From a virus: a stretch of DNA of 37,338 nucleotides. Positions 24,060 to 30,387 of the stretch are shown here, in pieces; the stretch's first letter is position 1; each line of letters starts with the position of its first letter. The position numbers and the translations under genes were made by a program. The notes beneath the pieces are model-generated. The model had not been told where the DNA came from. It did no database searches and saw nothing but the letters and a program-made list of their open reading frames with translations. The DNA lies in the IMG/VR virus record IMGVR_UViG_3300019766_000015, positions 1 to 37,338 of that record; one strand, given 5' to 3'.

Positions 24060-24108
24060 ACTCTCTAAATCTTAAACCAAATCATATCAATAATTCCTAT
24101 CGACATAA

Positions 24109-24139
24109 CAAATATAAAACACTTTTTAGTTTATCGCAA
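24109..24139 (-). promoter_or_regulatory. Strong Bacteroidota-type promoter of the RNA unit
   Basis: On the minus strand TTG (24139-24137) is followed after 20 nt by TATATTTG (24116-24109), a full match to the TAnnTTTG -7 element. The start point is expected near 24103. The promoter lies entirely within the 15-bp inverted repeat at 24110-24152. Confidence 0.72.
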
Positions 24140-24152
24140 GTGTTTTATATTT
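24110..24152. repeat. Perfect 15-bp inverted repeat (operator candidate)
   Basis: AAATATAAAACACTT at 24110-24124 and its exact complement AAGTGTTTTATATTT at 24138-24152 flank a 13-bp spacer. One arm contains the -7 box and the other meets the -33 TTG, so a dimeric regulator bound here would control the promoter directly. No U run follows, so it is not a terminator. Confidence 0.75.
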
Positions 24153-24185
24153 TATTTTCAGAAAAACTTTTATTCTTTGATTTTA

Positions 24186-24359
24186 TCACCTCTCATCGGA
24201 GAAGAAAACTATTTCTGAAACCTGAGCGAGCACAACTACTGACATCGTAATTTTTGCCCACAAATCCCAATTCATAGCGTTTAGATTAGACGAGATAAAT
24301 GACAGTAGCAAATACACTACCAGTGCGATAATCGATTGTTTTTTAATCTTCTTTTTCAT
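24186..24359 (-). CDS. Small membrane protein, 57 aa
   Basis: A 57-residue protein with a basic N-terminus (MKKKIKKQS) and two hydrophobic helices (about 8-24 and 36-53) connected by a short polar loop with Trp residues (NWDLW). This is the size and shape of small phage membrane proteins, including some holins and superinfection factors, but also of orphan membrane peptides. It ends just before the inverted repeat and promoter. It follows the 41-aa gene by 15 nt. I cannot assign a function. Confidence 0.6.
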   Translation of the reverse strand: MKKKIKKQSIIALVVYLLLSFISSNLNAMNWDLWAKITMSVVVLAQVSEIVFFSDER

Positions 24360-24374
24360 TTCAACGATGTTGTT

Positions 24375-24500
24375 TTATGGCTTTTCTATTTTAGCCGATT
24401 TGTAACCTGATCTTGCCGCGTTTGCTGCTTGCATGATCCTTCTTTTAGTTGCTGGAAACCGCAGTTTTCTACGTTTCCAACGAAATTTATTCTTATTCAT
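24375..24500 (-). CDS. Small very basic protein, 41 aa
   Basis: MNKNKFRWKRRKLRF begins a 41-residue protein with 14 Lys/Arg. It shares an ATGA stop-start overlap with the 118-aa HTH gene upstream, which supports translation. The composition suggests nucleic acid binding. Its family is unknown. Confidence 0.55.
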   Translation of the reverse strand: MNKNKFRWKRRKLRFPATKRRIMQAANAARSGYKSAKIEKP

Positions 24501-24853
24501 AAAACTCGATTATTTGAACTTTTAAGCCTGTTGTAAATCATTAACTCTTCAGAATGAAGAGAGTCAACGGTATAAACTGGAAGTCCACTCATTAACTCGT
24601 TTTCTGAGGCGTATGCTGTTTTTTTATCAAAACACTTACCTTCAATAAACTTTCCTTTTACCTCCACGTCGGCAGGTTTTTTGAAGTAGTCAGACTTTTG
24701 CATAATCTCTTCGAGTGGAGTTTTCTTGATTATACTTCCAATTGAGCTTTCGGAAAAACCTATCTTTTTAGCGATCTCCTTTAGCTCAATAACCATGTAG
24801 TTCTTTAAAATAAACTCTCGCTGCTTGTCTGTGATGTGATTTCTAGCTTTCAT
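24497..24853 (-). CDS. Helix-turn-helix regulator-like protein, 118 aa
   Basis: Residues about 10-45 form a typical HTH pattern: ITDKQREFILKNYMVIELKE, then IAKKIGFSESSIGSIIKK, where GFSESS marks the turn and recognition helix. This is like the HTH seen in phage GcrA- or sigma-like small regulators. The C-terminal half is charged and lacks a recognised domain. Lying at the end of the early operon, close to the inverted repeat at 24110-24152, it is a candidate for the regulator of the RNA/late promoter. That link is inference. Confidence 0.7.
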   Translation of the reverse strand: MKARNHITDKQREFILKNYMVIELKEIAKKIGFSESSIGSIIKKTPLEEIMQKSDYFKKPADVEVKGKFIEGKCFDKKTAYASENELMSGLPVYTVDSLHSEELMIYNRLKSSNNRVL

Positions 24854-24864
24854 TTGTAATATTT

Positions 24865-25083
24865 TTAGTTATCGAAAAACAAATCCAATTGCTTTCCGGT
24901 TATTCCTTTAACTTTTCCATCTGGAAAGCAAACTGGACACATTGACACTTCTTCAGTTGTATTCCAAGCTCTCCTGTTTAGTGAGTTGTCACATTTAACG
25001 AACTTTTCCTCCACGAGATGAGCAACACTATCAATGACAACTTTCCCGCTTACCACGCAACCATTTTGATTGTAAACCTCCAT
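24865..25083 (-). CDS. Small Cys-containing protein, 72 aa
   Basis: It starts MEVYNQNGCV. The Cys pattern (C9, C31 and CPVC near residues 49-52) suggests one zinc site. A longer frame to 25155 exists, but its extra 24 residues overlap the end of the previous gene, and the ATG at 25083 lies 7 nt after that gene's stop. The C-terminus KQLDLFFDN resembles a beta-clamp-binding peptide (QLxLF), so interaction with the host sliding clamp is possible. Confidence 0.65.
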   Translation of the reverse strand: MEVYNQNGCVVSGKVVIDSVAHLVEEKFVKCDNSLNRRAWNTTEEVSMCPVCFPDGKVKGITGKQLDLFFDN

Positions 25084-25090
25084 AATCCAA

Positions 25091-25399
25091 TTAAGCTTTT
25101 GCAAGCGGAACGTTCCAGGACTCCAATTTTTGAAGTTCGTAGTACAGCATCGCAAGGTTCCTAGTACTCGATCTTACGATTGCGTTTTTCTCAATCACTG
25201 AATTGGAGTGAATTCCTTTGAATTTTTCTTTTATCTGATCGGCTTGATATGTCCAAAGTTCTGCGGAAAAACGAACATCTCGGTAATATTTATACCCACC
25301 ATCCAGAGTATCAGGGAGATTGTCAACATTCTTTTCAAACCACTCTTTGAGTTGATCGTAATCGACTTCTTTGAAATTTTCAATATCAAACTGAATCAT
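25091..25399 (-). CDS. Unknown early protein, 102 aa
   Basis: A helical, acidic to neutral protein that starts MIQFDIENFK with an ATGA overlap with the preceding replication-related gene. The C-terminal region contains NLAMLYYELQKLESWNVPL. The coupling to the helicase-loader-like gene suggests involvement in replication. No motif or known family is recognised. Confidence 0.65.
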   Translation of the reverse strand: MIQFDIENFKEVDYDQLKEWFEKNVDNLPDTLDGGYKYYRDVRFSAELWTYQADQIKEKFKGIHSNSVIEKNAIVRSSTRNLAMLYYELQKLESWNVPLAKA

Positions 25400-26181
25400 A
25401 ATTTTACTCCTCGTTTAATCGCTTCGTTCACGACAATTACCGACACTCTACACCTCCATTCGTAAACAGAGAAAGACAAGCCTAGAAGCTCCTTTGAAAC
25501 CGCTCCTAAACCTTTCTTTTGGGCTTCCAGCTCTGTTTTTTGTTGACTCATCCGTTCTTTTTCTTGGTTTTTAAAATCAACCAACTCTTCTGTTGTAAAG
25601 GATGGCTTTAAAGCAAAATACAAGGCGTTTGCATTGAATTTATCGCCTAAAAAAGTTGTTTTTGAGTTGTTAAACATCTCAACAGATTGATTAAAAAACA
25701 CCTTTTTTCTTCTTTCTGATTCCTCAATAGATTCTTGAATTTTCAAGACATCTTCTTCCCTTTTTAAGGCGATGGCTATTTTATTCCGATGAGCAACGTA
25801 AGCGTTGAATATTGTCTGAAAATAAAGCGGGGAGAAATTTCCAAAAGGATTTAACTCATCTTTCCCGGATCCAACTTTGAAATCTCCAGCAATAGCCATT
25901 TCAAAAGCCATTTTTATTTCATTTGGAGTGTAGTTTCCAAGCCTTCTTTTGATAAAATCAATCAAAACTGCCGTTTGTGCCTCGTCAGGAAACTGTTCCT
26001 GCCTTAGACCTACAAGAACGAAACAGTATCTCAACGATTGAATTATCGCTTCATTGCTAGGTGTATTTCGGATCTTGGCAACCGAATTAATCTCACTCCT
26101 AACTCGCTGAACTACCCCAATTGGAAAGTTTGTCGCTAAATCCTTGGTTTGTTTTTTTACCTGTATTCCATTTTTGTTCAT
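25396..26181 (-). CDS. Probable replication accessory/helicase-loader-like protein, 261 aa
   Basis: The region around residues 65-130 contains VLIDFIKRRLGNYTPNEIKM followed by AFEMAIAGDF and FSPLYFQTIFNAYVAHR. That pattern is frequent in phage proteins encoded directly after a replication initiator, the position of lambda P. The middle is a Lys/Glu-rich coiled coil. The ATG lies 83 nt inside the upstream initiator gene, an unusually long overlap; no later ATG precedes the conserved part. It may load the host DnaB-type helicase, as no helicase gene is visible here. The function is inferred. Confidence 0.65.
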   Translation of the reverse strand: MNKNGIQVKKQTKDLATNFPIGVVQRVRSEINSVAKIRNTPSNEAIIQSLRYCFVLVGLRQEQFPDEAQTAVLIDFIKRRLGNYTPNEIKMAFEMAIAGDFKVGSGKDELNPFGNFSPLYFQTIFNAYVAHRNKIAIALKREEDVLKIQESIEESERRKKVFFNQSVEMFNNSKTTFLGDKFNANALYFALKPSFTTEELVDFKNQEKERMSQQKTELEAQKKGLGAVSKELLGLSFSVYEWRCRVSVIVVNEAIKRGVKL

Positions 26182-26812
26182 TACGCTTCCATGTTGATAA
26201 TCGTGCTTTCACACCAAATGTCTTTTCTTTCTCGAATCGCATCTTACGATCTCGATCACCGTGTTCAGTCCAATGCCTTCCAAAGTCTCGAATCATCTCC
26301 TTTGGAAATTCAGGATGAAAATCATTTAGGGAGAGAAGGAAGATTTTCTTCCGCTCCTCTATCTTCTTTTCCTTATTACCTTCTTTTCTTTCTTTCCCTT
26401 CTTTATTTTGTCGCGCTGCTGTCGCGCTGCTGTCGCACTGCTGTCGCGTCGGTGTACGCGCTGCTGTCTTACTTCTGTTTTTCGGGTCGTTGTAATCGTC
26501 GTATTTACAGAGGATTAACACCGTTTCACCCTGTCTTACTTCGCGTCTTATCGACCCTTCAGACGTTAGATTTTTCAAGAACTTTGAAACCTTTGAATTA
26601 CCCCATCCATAACGCTTCATGAGATATCTAACGCTTGCAATCTGTTCTCCACGCTCCAACTGGATCCACTTGTCGTTAACAATTTCTGTTCCCGCTTCAA
26701 ATCGTGCCGATACAATTAGATCGATCCACGCTTCCGCTGGAGAAAATGTCCTTGACTGCGTCCAAAGAGCGTTTTTGAAGAACTTTCTGCTTAACATTAA
26801 ATAACCTTCCAT
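26099..26812 (-). CDS. Replication initiator (O-like) with winged helix, 237 aa
   Basis: The N-terminal half (about 1-100) is a winged-helix DNA-binding domain of the replisome-organiser type: MLSRKFFKNALWTQSRTFSP, then DLIVSARFEA, and RGEQIASVRYLMKRYGWGNS with SKVSKFLKNLTSEGSI as recognition and wing. A Thr/Ala/Arg/Ser linker (about 115-135) is encoded by 11-bp DNA repeats. Then comes a Lys/Glu-rich stretch and a C-terminal helical domain ending near a Trp-rich patch (RLSTWKRNEQKWN). The start TAATG overlaps the 122-aa gene. The layout (DNA-binding domain, iterons in the linker, partner-binding C-terminus) closely parallels lambda O. Confidence 0.82.
   Translation of the reverse strand: MEGYLMLSRKFFKNALWTQSRTFSPAEAWIDLIVSARFEAGTEIVNDKWIQLERGEQIASVRYLMKRYGWGNSKVSKFLKNLTSEGSIRREVRQGETVLILCKYDDYNDPKNRSKTAARTPTRQQCDSSATAARQNKEGKERKEGNKEKKIEERKKIFLLSLNDFHPEFPKEMIRDFGRHWTEHGDRDRKMRFEKEKTFGVKARLSTWKRNEQKWNTGKKTNQGFSDKLSNWGSSAS
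26410..26468. repeat. 11-bp iterons inside the initiator gene (candidate origin)
   Basis: GCGCTGCTGTC occurs at 26413-26423, 26424-26434 and 26458-26468. GCACTGCTGTC is at 26435-26445, and a diverged unit is between them. Because 11 is not a multiple of 3, identical DNA units encode different residues, so the repetition is kept at DNA level. GC-rich iterons next to a purine-rich tract match the lambda O-type origin design. Confidence 0.65.
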
Positions 26813-27180
26813 TATACAGCAGTATTTAAGCGGTTAAACGCCCTTCTCTGTTCTGACATAAGGAAAGAGTCTCTTTCGCTCTTAAAAATATCGCTGCACT
26901 TCTCTTCGCACGATTTTAAGGCTAAATCAAAGGCGTTATTCTTTTTTCTATACTCCTGTGTCAACGCAACCTTAATATTAATCGCATGAGGTGTTATTGA
27001 TACTCCTGTAAGTTCTTTATGATGCTTGGCTACAAAGCTTGGAGTAGCATCTTTGATCATTAATCGAATGATAAACAGGTATGCTCTCTGAGCTTGTCTA
27101 TTCATGTCATCGGTGATTTCTACTCGAAATTCCGATTCAACGATTTCTTTTACTCGACTCAACTTTTGATCTATATTCAT
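26812..27180 (-). CDS. DNA-binding-like early protein, 122 aa
   Basis: It has two helical segments, one with TDDMNRQAQRAYLFIIRLMI and one with FVAKHHKELTGVSITPHAIN, which together resemble a helix-turn-helix of the DnaA domain IV or small phage regulator type. The C-terminus is rich in Arg/Glu/Phe (SEQRRAFNRLNTAV). The TAATG overlap with the initiator gene indicates cotranslation. A regulatory or replication role is likely, but the match is weak. Confidence 0.65.
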   Translation of the reverse strand: MNIDQKLSRVKEIVESEFRVEITDDMNRQAQRAYLFIIRLMIKDATPSFVAKHHKELTGVSITPHAINIKVALTQEYRKKNNAFDLALKSCEEKCSDIFKSERDSFLMSEQRRAFNRLNTAV

Positions 27181-27185
27181 AAGTT

Positions 27186-27380
27186 CTATTTTTTAAATGG
27201 TTTGAAATAAACAATCCAAAGAGTAAGGATTGTGATAATCTCGATTCCGCAAGCTGTAAAAGCATACGCAGAAGAGGCTCCTAGCATAACTGCCGTAACC
27301 AGCCACACACAAGAAATTGCAAGCGCGCAGCAGATTAGATAAATAGCTACGGAGGCTTTTTGTTGTTTTTCTGTTAACAT
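27186..27380 (-). CDS. Small membrane protein, 64 aa
   Basis: Two hydrophobic segments (about 10-33 and 38-57) with a short polar loop, a Lys/Gln N-terminus (MLTEKQQKAS) and a Lys-rich C-terminus (YFKPFKK), so both ends probably face the cytoplasm. The ATG overlaps the stop of the nuclease-motor gene (GTATGTTAAC), showing coupling. A different frame of 87 residues crosses this region but is not supported. It may anchor the replication or recombination complex, which is speculation. Confidence 0.65.
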   Translation of the reverse strand: MLTEKQQKASVAIYLICCALAISCVWLVTAVMLGASSAYAFTACGIEIITILTLWIVYFKPFKK

Positions 27381-29518
27381 ACCTTCTCCTTTTTCCAGAA
27401 TGATTGAAAACGAACCGTTCCAGGGTATTCAGGTGAGCGAAACAACCCGTCTCCATTTCCTGCTAACGTTTCCGCACCACCTTCGTCGATCACAACTTTT
27501 GAATCAACTTCTTTTTGAACTCGGAAGCATATCTGAACAGGAAGGTTAACTTTTGCGTTACCATCAATTACTTTTGTGTCGGCTCTTTGAGTAGCAAGAA
27601 TTAATCGGAACCCTGAATCTCTACCCTTCTGAAGTAGAGATTGAATATTTTCTTCTAGGGACTTTAATTTGCCGGTTACTTTGTTCTGAAATTTCGGCTG
27701 CGGAAAAGGGTTATTTTTTGTTGCTTTATAGTAACCAACTTTAACATTCTCACGGATTTCAAGTTCCTTTCCAGTTCTTGACATCATGTAGGCGTCTGAG
27801 AACTCATCCATGACAACGAGGATAGTTTTCTTCTCTCGCTTTGATATCATGCCATTCATTAAATCAACAAGCTCCTTCGCTCGATTTTCGATATCAAGAA
27901 TATCATTGTAAACAGACACGTTTGAATTGCCGTTATATTCAAGGAATTCGAATTTCGGATCAAAAATCTCAATTTGATCAACCCCGGCAACTAGCGTGGA
28001 TTCAACCGACGATCTAATTGATACCGATTTTCCAGAGCCTGTCCCCCCGCATATAAGAACGTGTGGTGTTGATTGGTTGTTTAAATCCCAATAAATGCAC
28101 CTCCCGAAATTATCCATACCTATCGGAATCTTCATATCTTTTACCATAGATGCGTCCCAAAGAAGATCTTTCTCTCTTTTCTTTGAAGACTCTATTGCCA
28201 CGTAAGATTTTCCTTCATAAACGAATAGGTCGGGCATGATTCGTACGTTAGACACGTTTAACGCGTTGGCGATGTCCAGTTTTCGAGCGTGAACGCTCTG
28301 TATTTTTGTCCCTGCTGATAATTGCAGTAGGTAAGTATCTGAAGAATAGCCGTCAAATGTGTGAGCTACTTCGGAGATGATATTGAACGAACGCAAAACG
28401 TGTTCGATCTTTTCTTTCTTTGTCATGTTGGTGTTATTAAGGTCGTATTTGATAAATGAGTTTGCGTTTTCTTGAAAGTTTTTAATGATCTTTGGATCAA
28501 TAACAGTTGTATTGGAGTCTCTGACTTTCTTTAGTCTTTTTTCGATCATGTCCTTTTTTGACTCGTCGATGTCGAATTGGCCAATCTCTCCGATTTGTGT
28601 TTTACACCAGAATTCGTGCAGCTCTGCTTTGTCAACGAAATTGTCCGCTTCATTCATTAGATAGACATAATCCGGGTCAGAAACAGCCTCGATCATTCTC
28701 TTTAACGGCTCATACAAAAGAGCTTCATAAAGCTTTCGTGTATCATCGTCAAGAATAACAGCGTATGATTGAAGTTGAGCCTTATTCTTGTCTCTATTCT
28801 CAGAGTGTTTATTTTCTACAAATCGAACTTCATCTACTTTAATTCCTGTAGCCATTTCATAAAGCAGAGCGTAAGTAATTGCTTGTCTTCCAATGATTAA
28901 TTTCGCCTCTGCATCATCAGTGAATGATGATTTTGATTTATGGTCAATAATGACAACTCTATCATCGTGCGTCTGAATAGGTAAATCAATAACTCCACTA
29001 CAAGGAAGAGGTATGTCTACCCCATTCACAGTGATGAATTCTTTTAATTTCAACTCAACCCCCAGAACGCGCTTGATGTCATCTTCATAAAGTGCCTTTT
29101 CCTTGTAGAAATTAGACAGAAGCTTTGTTACTACTTTTGTCGCTTTCAACTTACACTCTTGAATGGAAGGCGTAGTTTTTTGAATTTTCCAAACATTCGC
29201 ATGCACTTCGTCAATGTATGTGAATGCGATCTTTTCCAATTCTGGAAGACTTACAATAGCTCCATCTTGAAAACCTTTAAAATAAACTTCCAATGCTTCA
29301 TGGTATGCACTCCCTGCAATTGTAGTGGCTGAATACTTAGATTTCGTGAGGTATATGTACCGCATTTCGAAAGCTTTTTCATTTCTAGCGAAAGACGATG
29401 TTTTCGAATAGCTCCAGGAGTTGATTAAGAAATTACTGAACAACTCCTCTTTTTCATCAACATTCATAGATTGATAAAAGTGCTCAGGCTTTTCAATTAT
29501 TGTTAATCCTTCAATCAT
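27374..29518 (-). CDS. RecB-like nuclease fused to FtsK/SpoIIIE-type DNA motor, 714 aa
   Basis: Residues 1-~310 are a RecB/Cas4-like PD-(D/E)XK nuclease: GSAYHEALE with H73 and E74, GVIDL with D178, IIDHKS with D192 and K194, then QAITYALLYE with Q212/Y216. Residues ~365-460 resemble the FtsK alpha domain, including YLLQLSAGTKI and GKSYVAIESSKKRE. Residues ~460-714 are the FtsK motor: Walker A GGTGSGKS (491-498), Walker B ILVVMDE (566-572), LATQR (641-645) and the FtsK signature VDSKVVIDEGGAETL (671-685). The DNA-guiding gamma domain is absent. It starts in an ATGA overlap with recT. A processive resecting exonuclease for RecT is inferred. Confidence 0.9.
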   Translation of the reverse strand: MIEGLTIIEKPEHFYQSMNVDEKEELFSNFLINSWSYSKTSSFARNEKAFEMRYIYLTKSKYSATTIAGSAYHEALEVYFKGFQDGAIVSLPELEKIAFTYIDEVHANVWKIQKTTPSIQECKLKATKVVTKLLSNFYKEKALYEDDIKRVLGVELKLKEFITVNGVDIPLPCSGVIDLPIQTHDDRVVIIDHKSKSSFTDDAEAKLIIGRQAITYALLYEMATGIKVDEVRFVENKHSENRDKNKAQLQSYAVILDDDTRKLYEALLYEPLKRMIEAVSDPDYVYLMNEADNFVDKAELHEFWCKTQIGEIGQFDIDESKKDMIEKRLKKVRDSNTTVIDPKIIKNFQENANSFIKYDLNNTNMTKKEKIEHVLRSFNIISEVAHTFDGYSSDTYLLQLSAGTKIQSVHARKLDIANALNVSNVRIMPDLFVYEGKSYVAIESSKKREKDLLWDASMVKDMKIPIGMDNFGRCIYWDLNNQSTPHVLICGGTGSGKSVSIRSSVESTLVAGVDQIEIFDPKFEFLEYNGNSNVSVYNDILDIENRAKELVDLMNGMISKREKKTILVVMDEFSDAYMMSRTGKELEIRENVKVGYYKATKNNPFPQPKFQNKVTGKLKSLEENIQSLLQKGRDSGFRLILATQRADTKVIDGNAKVNLPVQICFRVQKEVDSKVVIDEGGAETLAGNGDGLFRSPEYPGTVRFQSFWKKEKVC

Positions 29519-30357
29519 GGCATCTGAATTTTAGCCTGTCCACCTTTCGAAGCTTTATTTTCCTTCATCGCTTCTTTCTTTTCTTCAATAACCTCTTCAA
29601 GAGGTACGTCTTCCGCTTCTGGATTATCCGGATATTCGATATTTTCCGTTTTGGAATCATTTATCACACCTTGATCCGCATTTATTGCTTTCTGCATCTC
29701 GATAGACAACGGGGCTTCACCACTGTTTAAACAAAGTTTCGTTACCGTTTTTGACGCCATACCGTCAAAATTCACGCTCCATTGTCCGTATTTATGGCTG
29801 TAAGTTTTCGAATACTTTTCAGCATGCTCCCTGATTTGCTCCACTGTCATAAAGAAAGTCTTCTCAAAGCCATTAATCAGTTCAAAGCGACACGCATAAC
29901 CAACAACAGTGTTTGATTTTTTTGATTTCCAATCGAATTTAAAGCCAAGAAAACTGTCATCCTCAACGTACTGACCTTCAAACACCGTTTTTGTATCTAA
30001 TGCTTTAAACTGACCTGATCGAATTGCAAGCTGTTTTAATCCCTTGTACCCTAGAATGAATTGAGCCATCACTTTATAGCTCCCGTCTTTTTGCTTGTTG
30101 TTAAAAGGAACTATATATGCATGTCCGAAAGATGGGTTTAAATTCAAATCCAGAAGTGTTGCTGTTATCGCTGCGTTTAGTACACTTGGACTGTCTGCAT
30201 TCTTCAGCATCTCATTTTGACTAACCACTTGTGTTAGGTTGGTAGCAAATCCCGTTGATTTGGTTCCAAGAACTTCTTTGATAAATTTTTGAACCGTTTC
30301 TTTTCCGATGTAGTCTTTTAATTTAAGCTCTTCCTTTTTTACTATTGAATTACTCAT
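29515..30357 (-). CDS. recT: RecT single-strand annealing recombinase, 280 aa
   Basis: The RecT core is clear: residues 55-105 with NAAITATLLDLNLNPSFGHA, YIVPFNN and AQFILGYKGLKQLAIRSGQ, then a central beta region (NTVVGYACRFELINGFEKTF) and WSVNFDGMASKTVTKLC. The tail after ~235 is acidic and Lys-rich, probably disordered and used for SSB or oligomer contacts. RecT anneals complementary strands made by a partner exonuclease. Here the partner gene follows with a stop-start overlap. It acts in phage recombination and replication. Confidence 0.95.
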   Translation of the reverse strand: MSNSIVKKEELKLKDYIGKETVQKFIKEVLGTKSTGFATNLTQVVSQNEMLKNADSPSVLNAAITATLLDLNLNPSFGHAYIVPFNNKQKDGSYKVMAQFILGYKGLKQLAIRSGQFKALDTKTVFEGQYVEDDSFLGFKFDWKSKKSNTVVGYACRFELINGFEKTFFMTVEQIREHAEKYSKTYSHKYGQWSVNFDGMASKTVTKLCLNSGEAPLSIEMQKAINADQGVINDSKTENIEYPDNPEAEDVPLEEVIEEKKEAMKENKASKGGQAKIQMP

Positions 30358-30387
30358 TTTGTCGTGTTTTTACGTTTTTTTATTGAA

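Larger units (their letters stand above)
23738..24103 (-). ncRNA. Putative ~365-nt structured non-coding RNA
   Basis: A transcript starting a few bases after the -7 box (24109-24116) and stopping at the 23737-23775 terminator would be about 365 nt without a credible protein frame. Predicted parts, 5' to 3', are a perfect C(UUCG)G-capped hairpin, a tRNA-like domain with near-consensus D arm and T loop, a long GC-rich hairpin and the terminator. A dedicated regulated promoter and terminator argue for a functional RNA. No RNA family is recognised; it might alternatively be a leader for the middle/late genes with partial termination. Confidence 0.55.
23712..24185 (-). other. Gene-free 474-bp region holding a non-coding RNA unit
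   Basis: This is the only gap over 300 bp. The minus strand has only very short frames (13, 10 and 11 codons). It contains, in transcription order, an inverted repeat with promoter, a UUCG hairpin, a tRNA-like element, a GC-rich hairpin and a terminator, listed separately. Confidence 0.7.

Noticed and set aside
23738-24103. tmRNA
   Set aside because: The tRNA-like part has a D arm and is contiguous, and no tag peptide frame with a resume codon is present.
26149-26622. 157-codon plus-strand frame opposite the initiator gene
   Set aside because: The initiator has a convincing winged helix; the opposite frame is Ser/Leu/Phe-rich shadow sequence.
27193-27456. 87-codon minus frame overlapping the nuclease-motor gene and the 64-aa membrane gene
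   Set aside because: It lies in another frame of two well supported genes and its sequence is Cys/Tyr-rich in an unnatural way.
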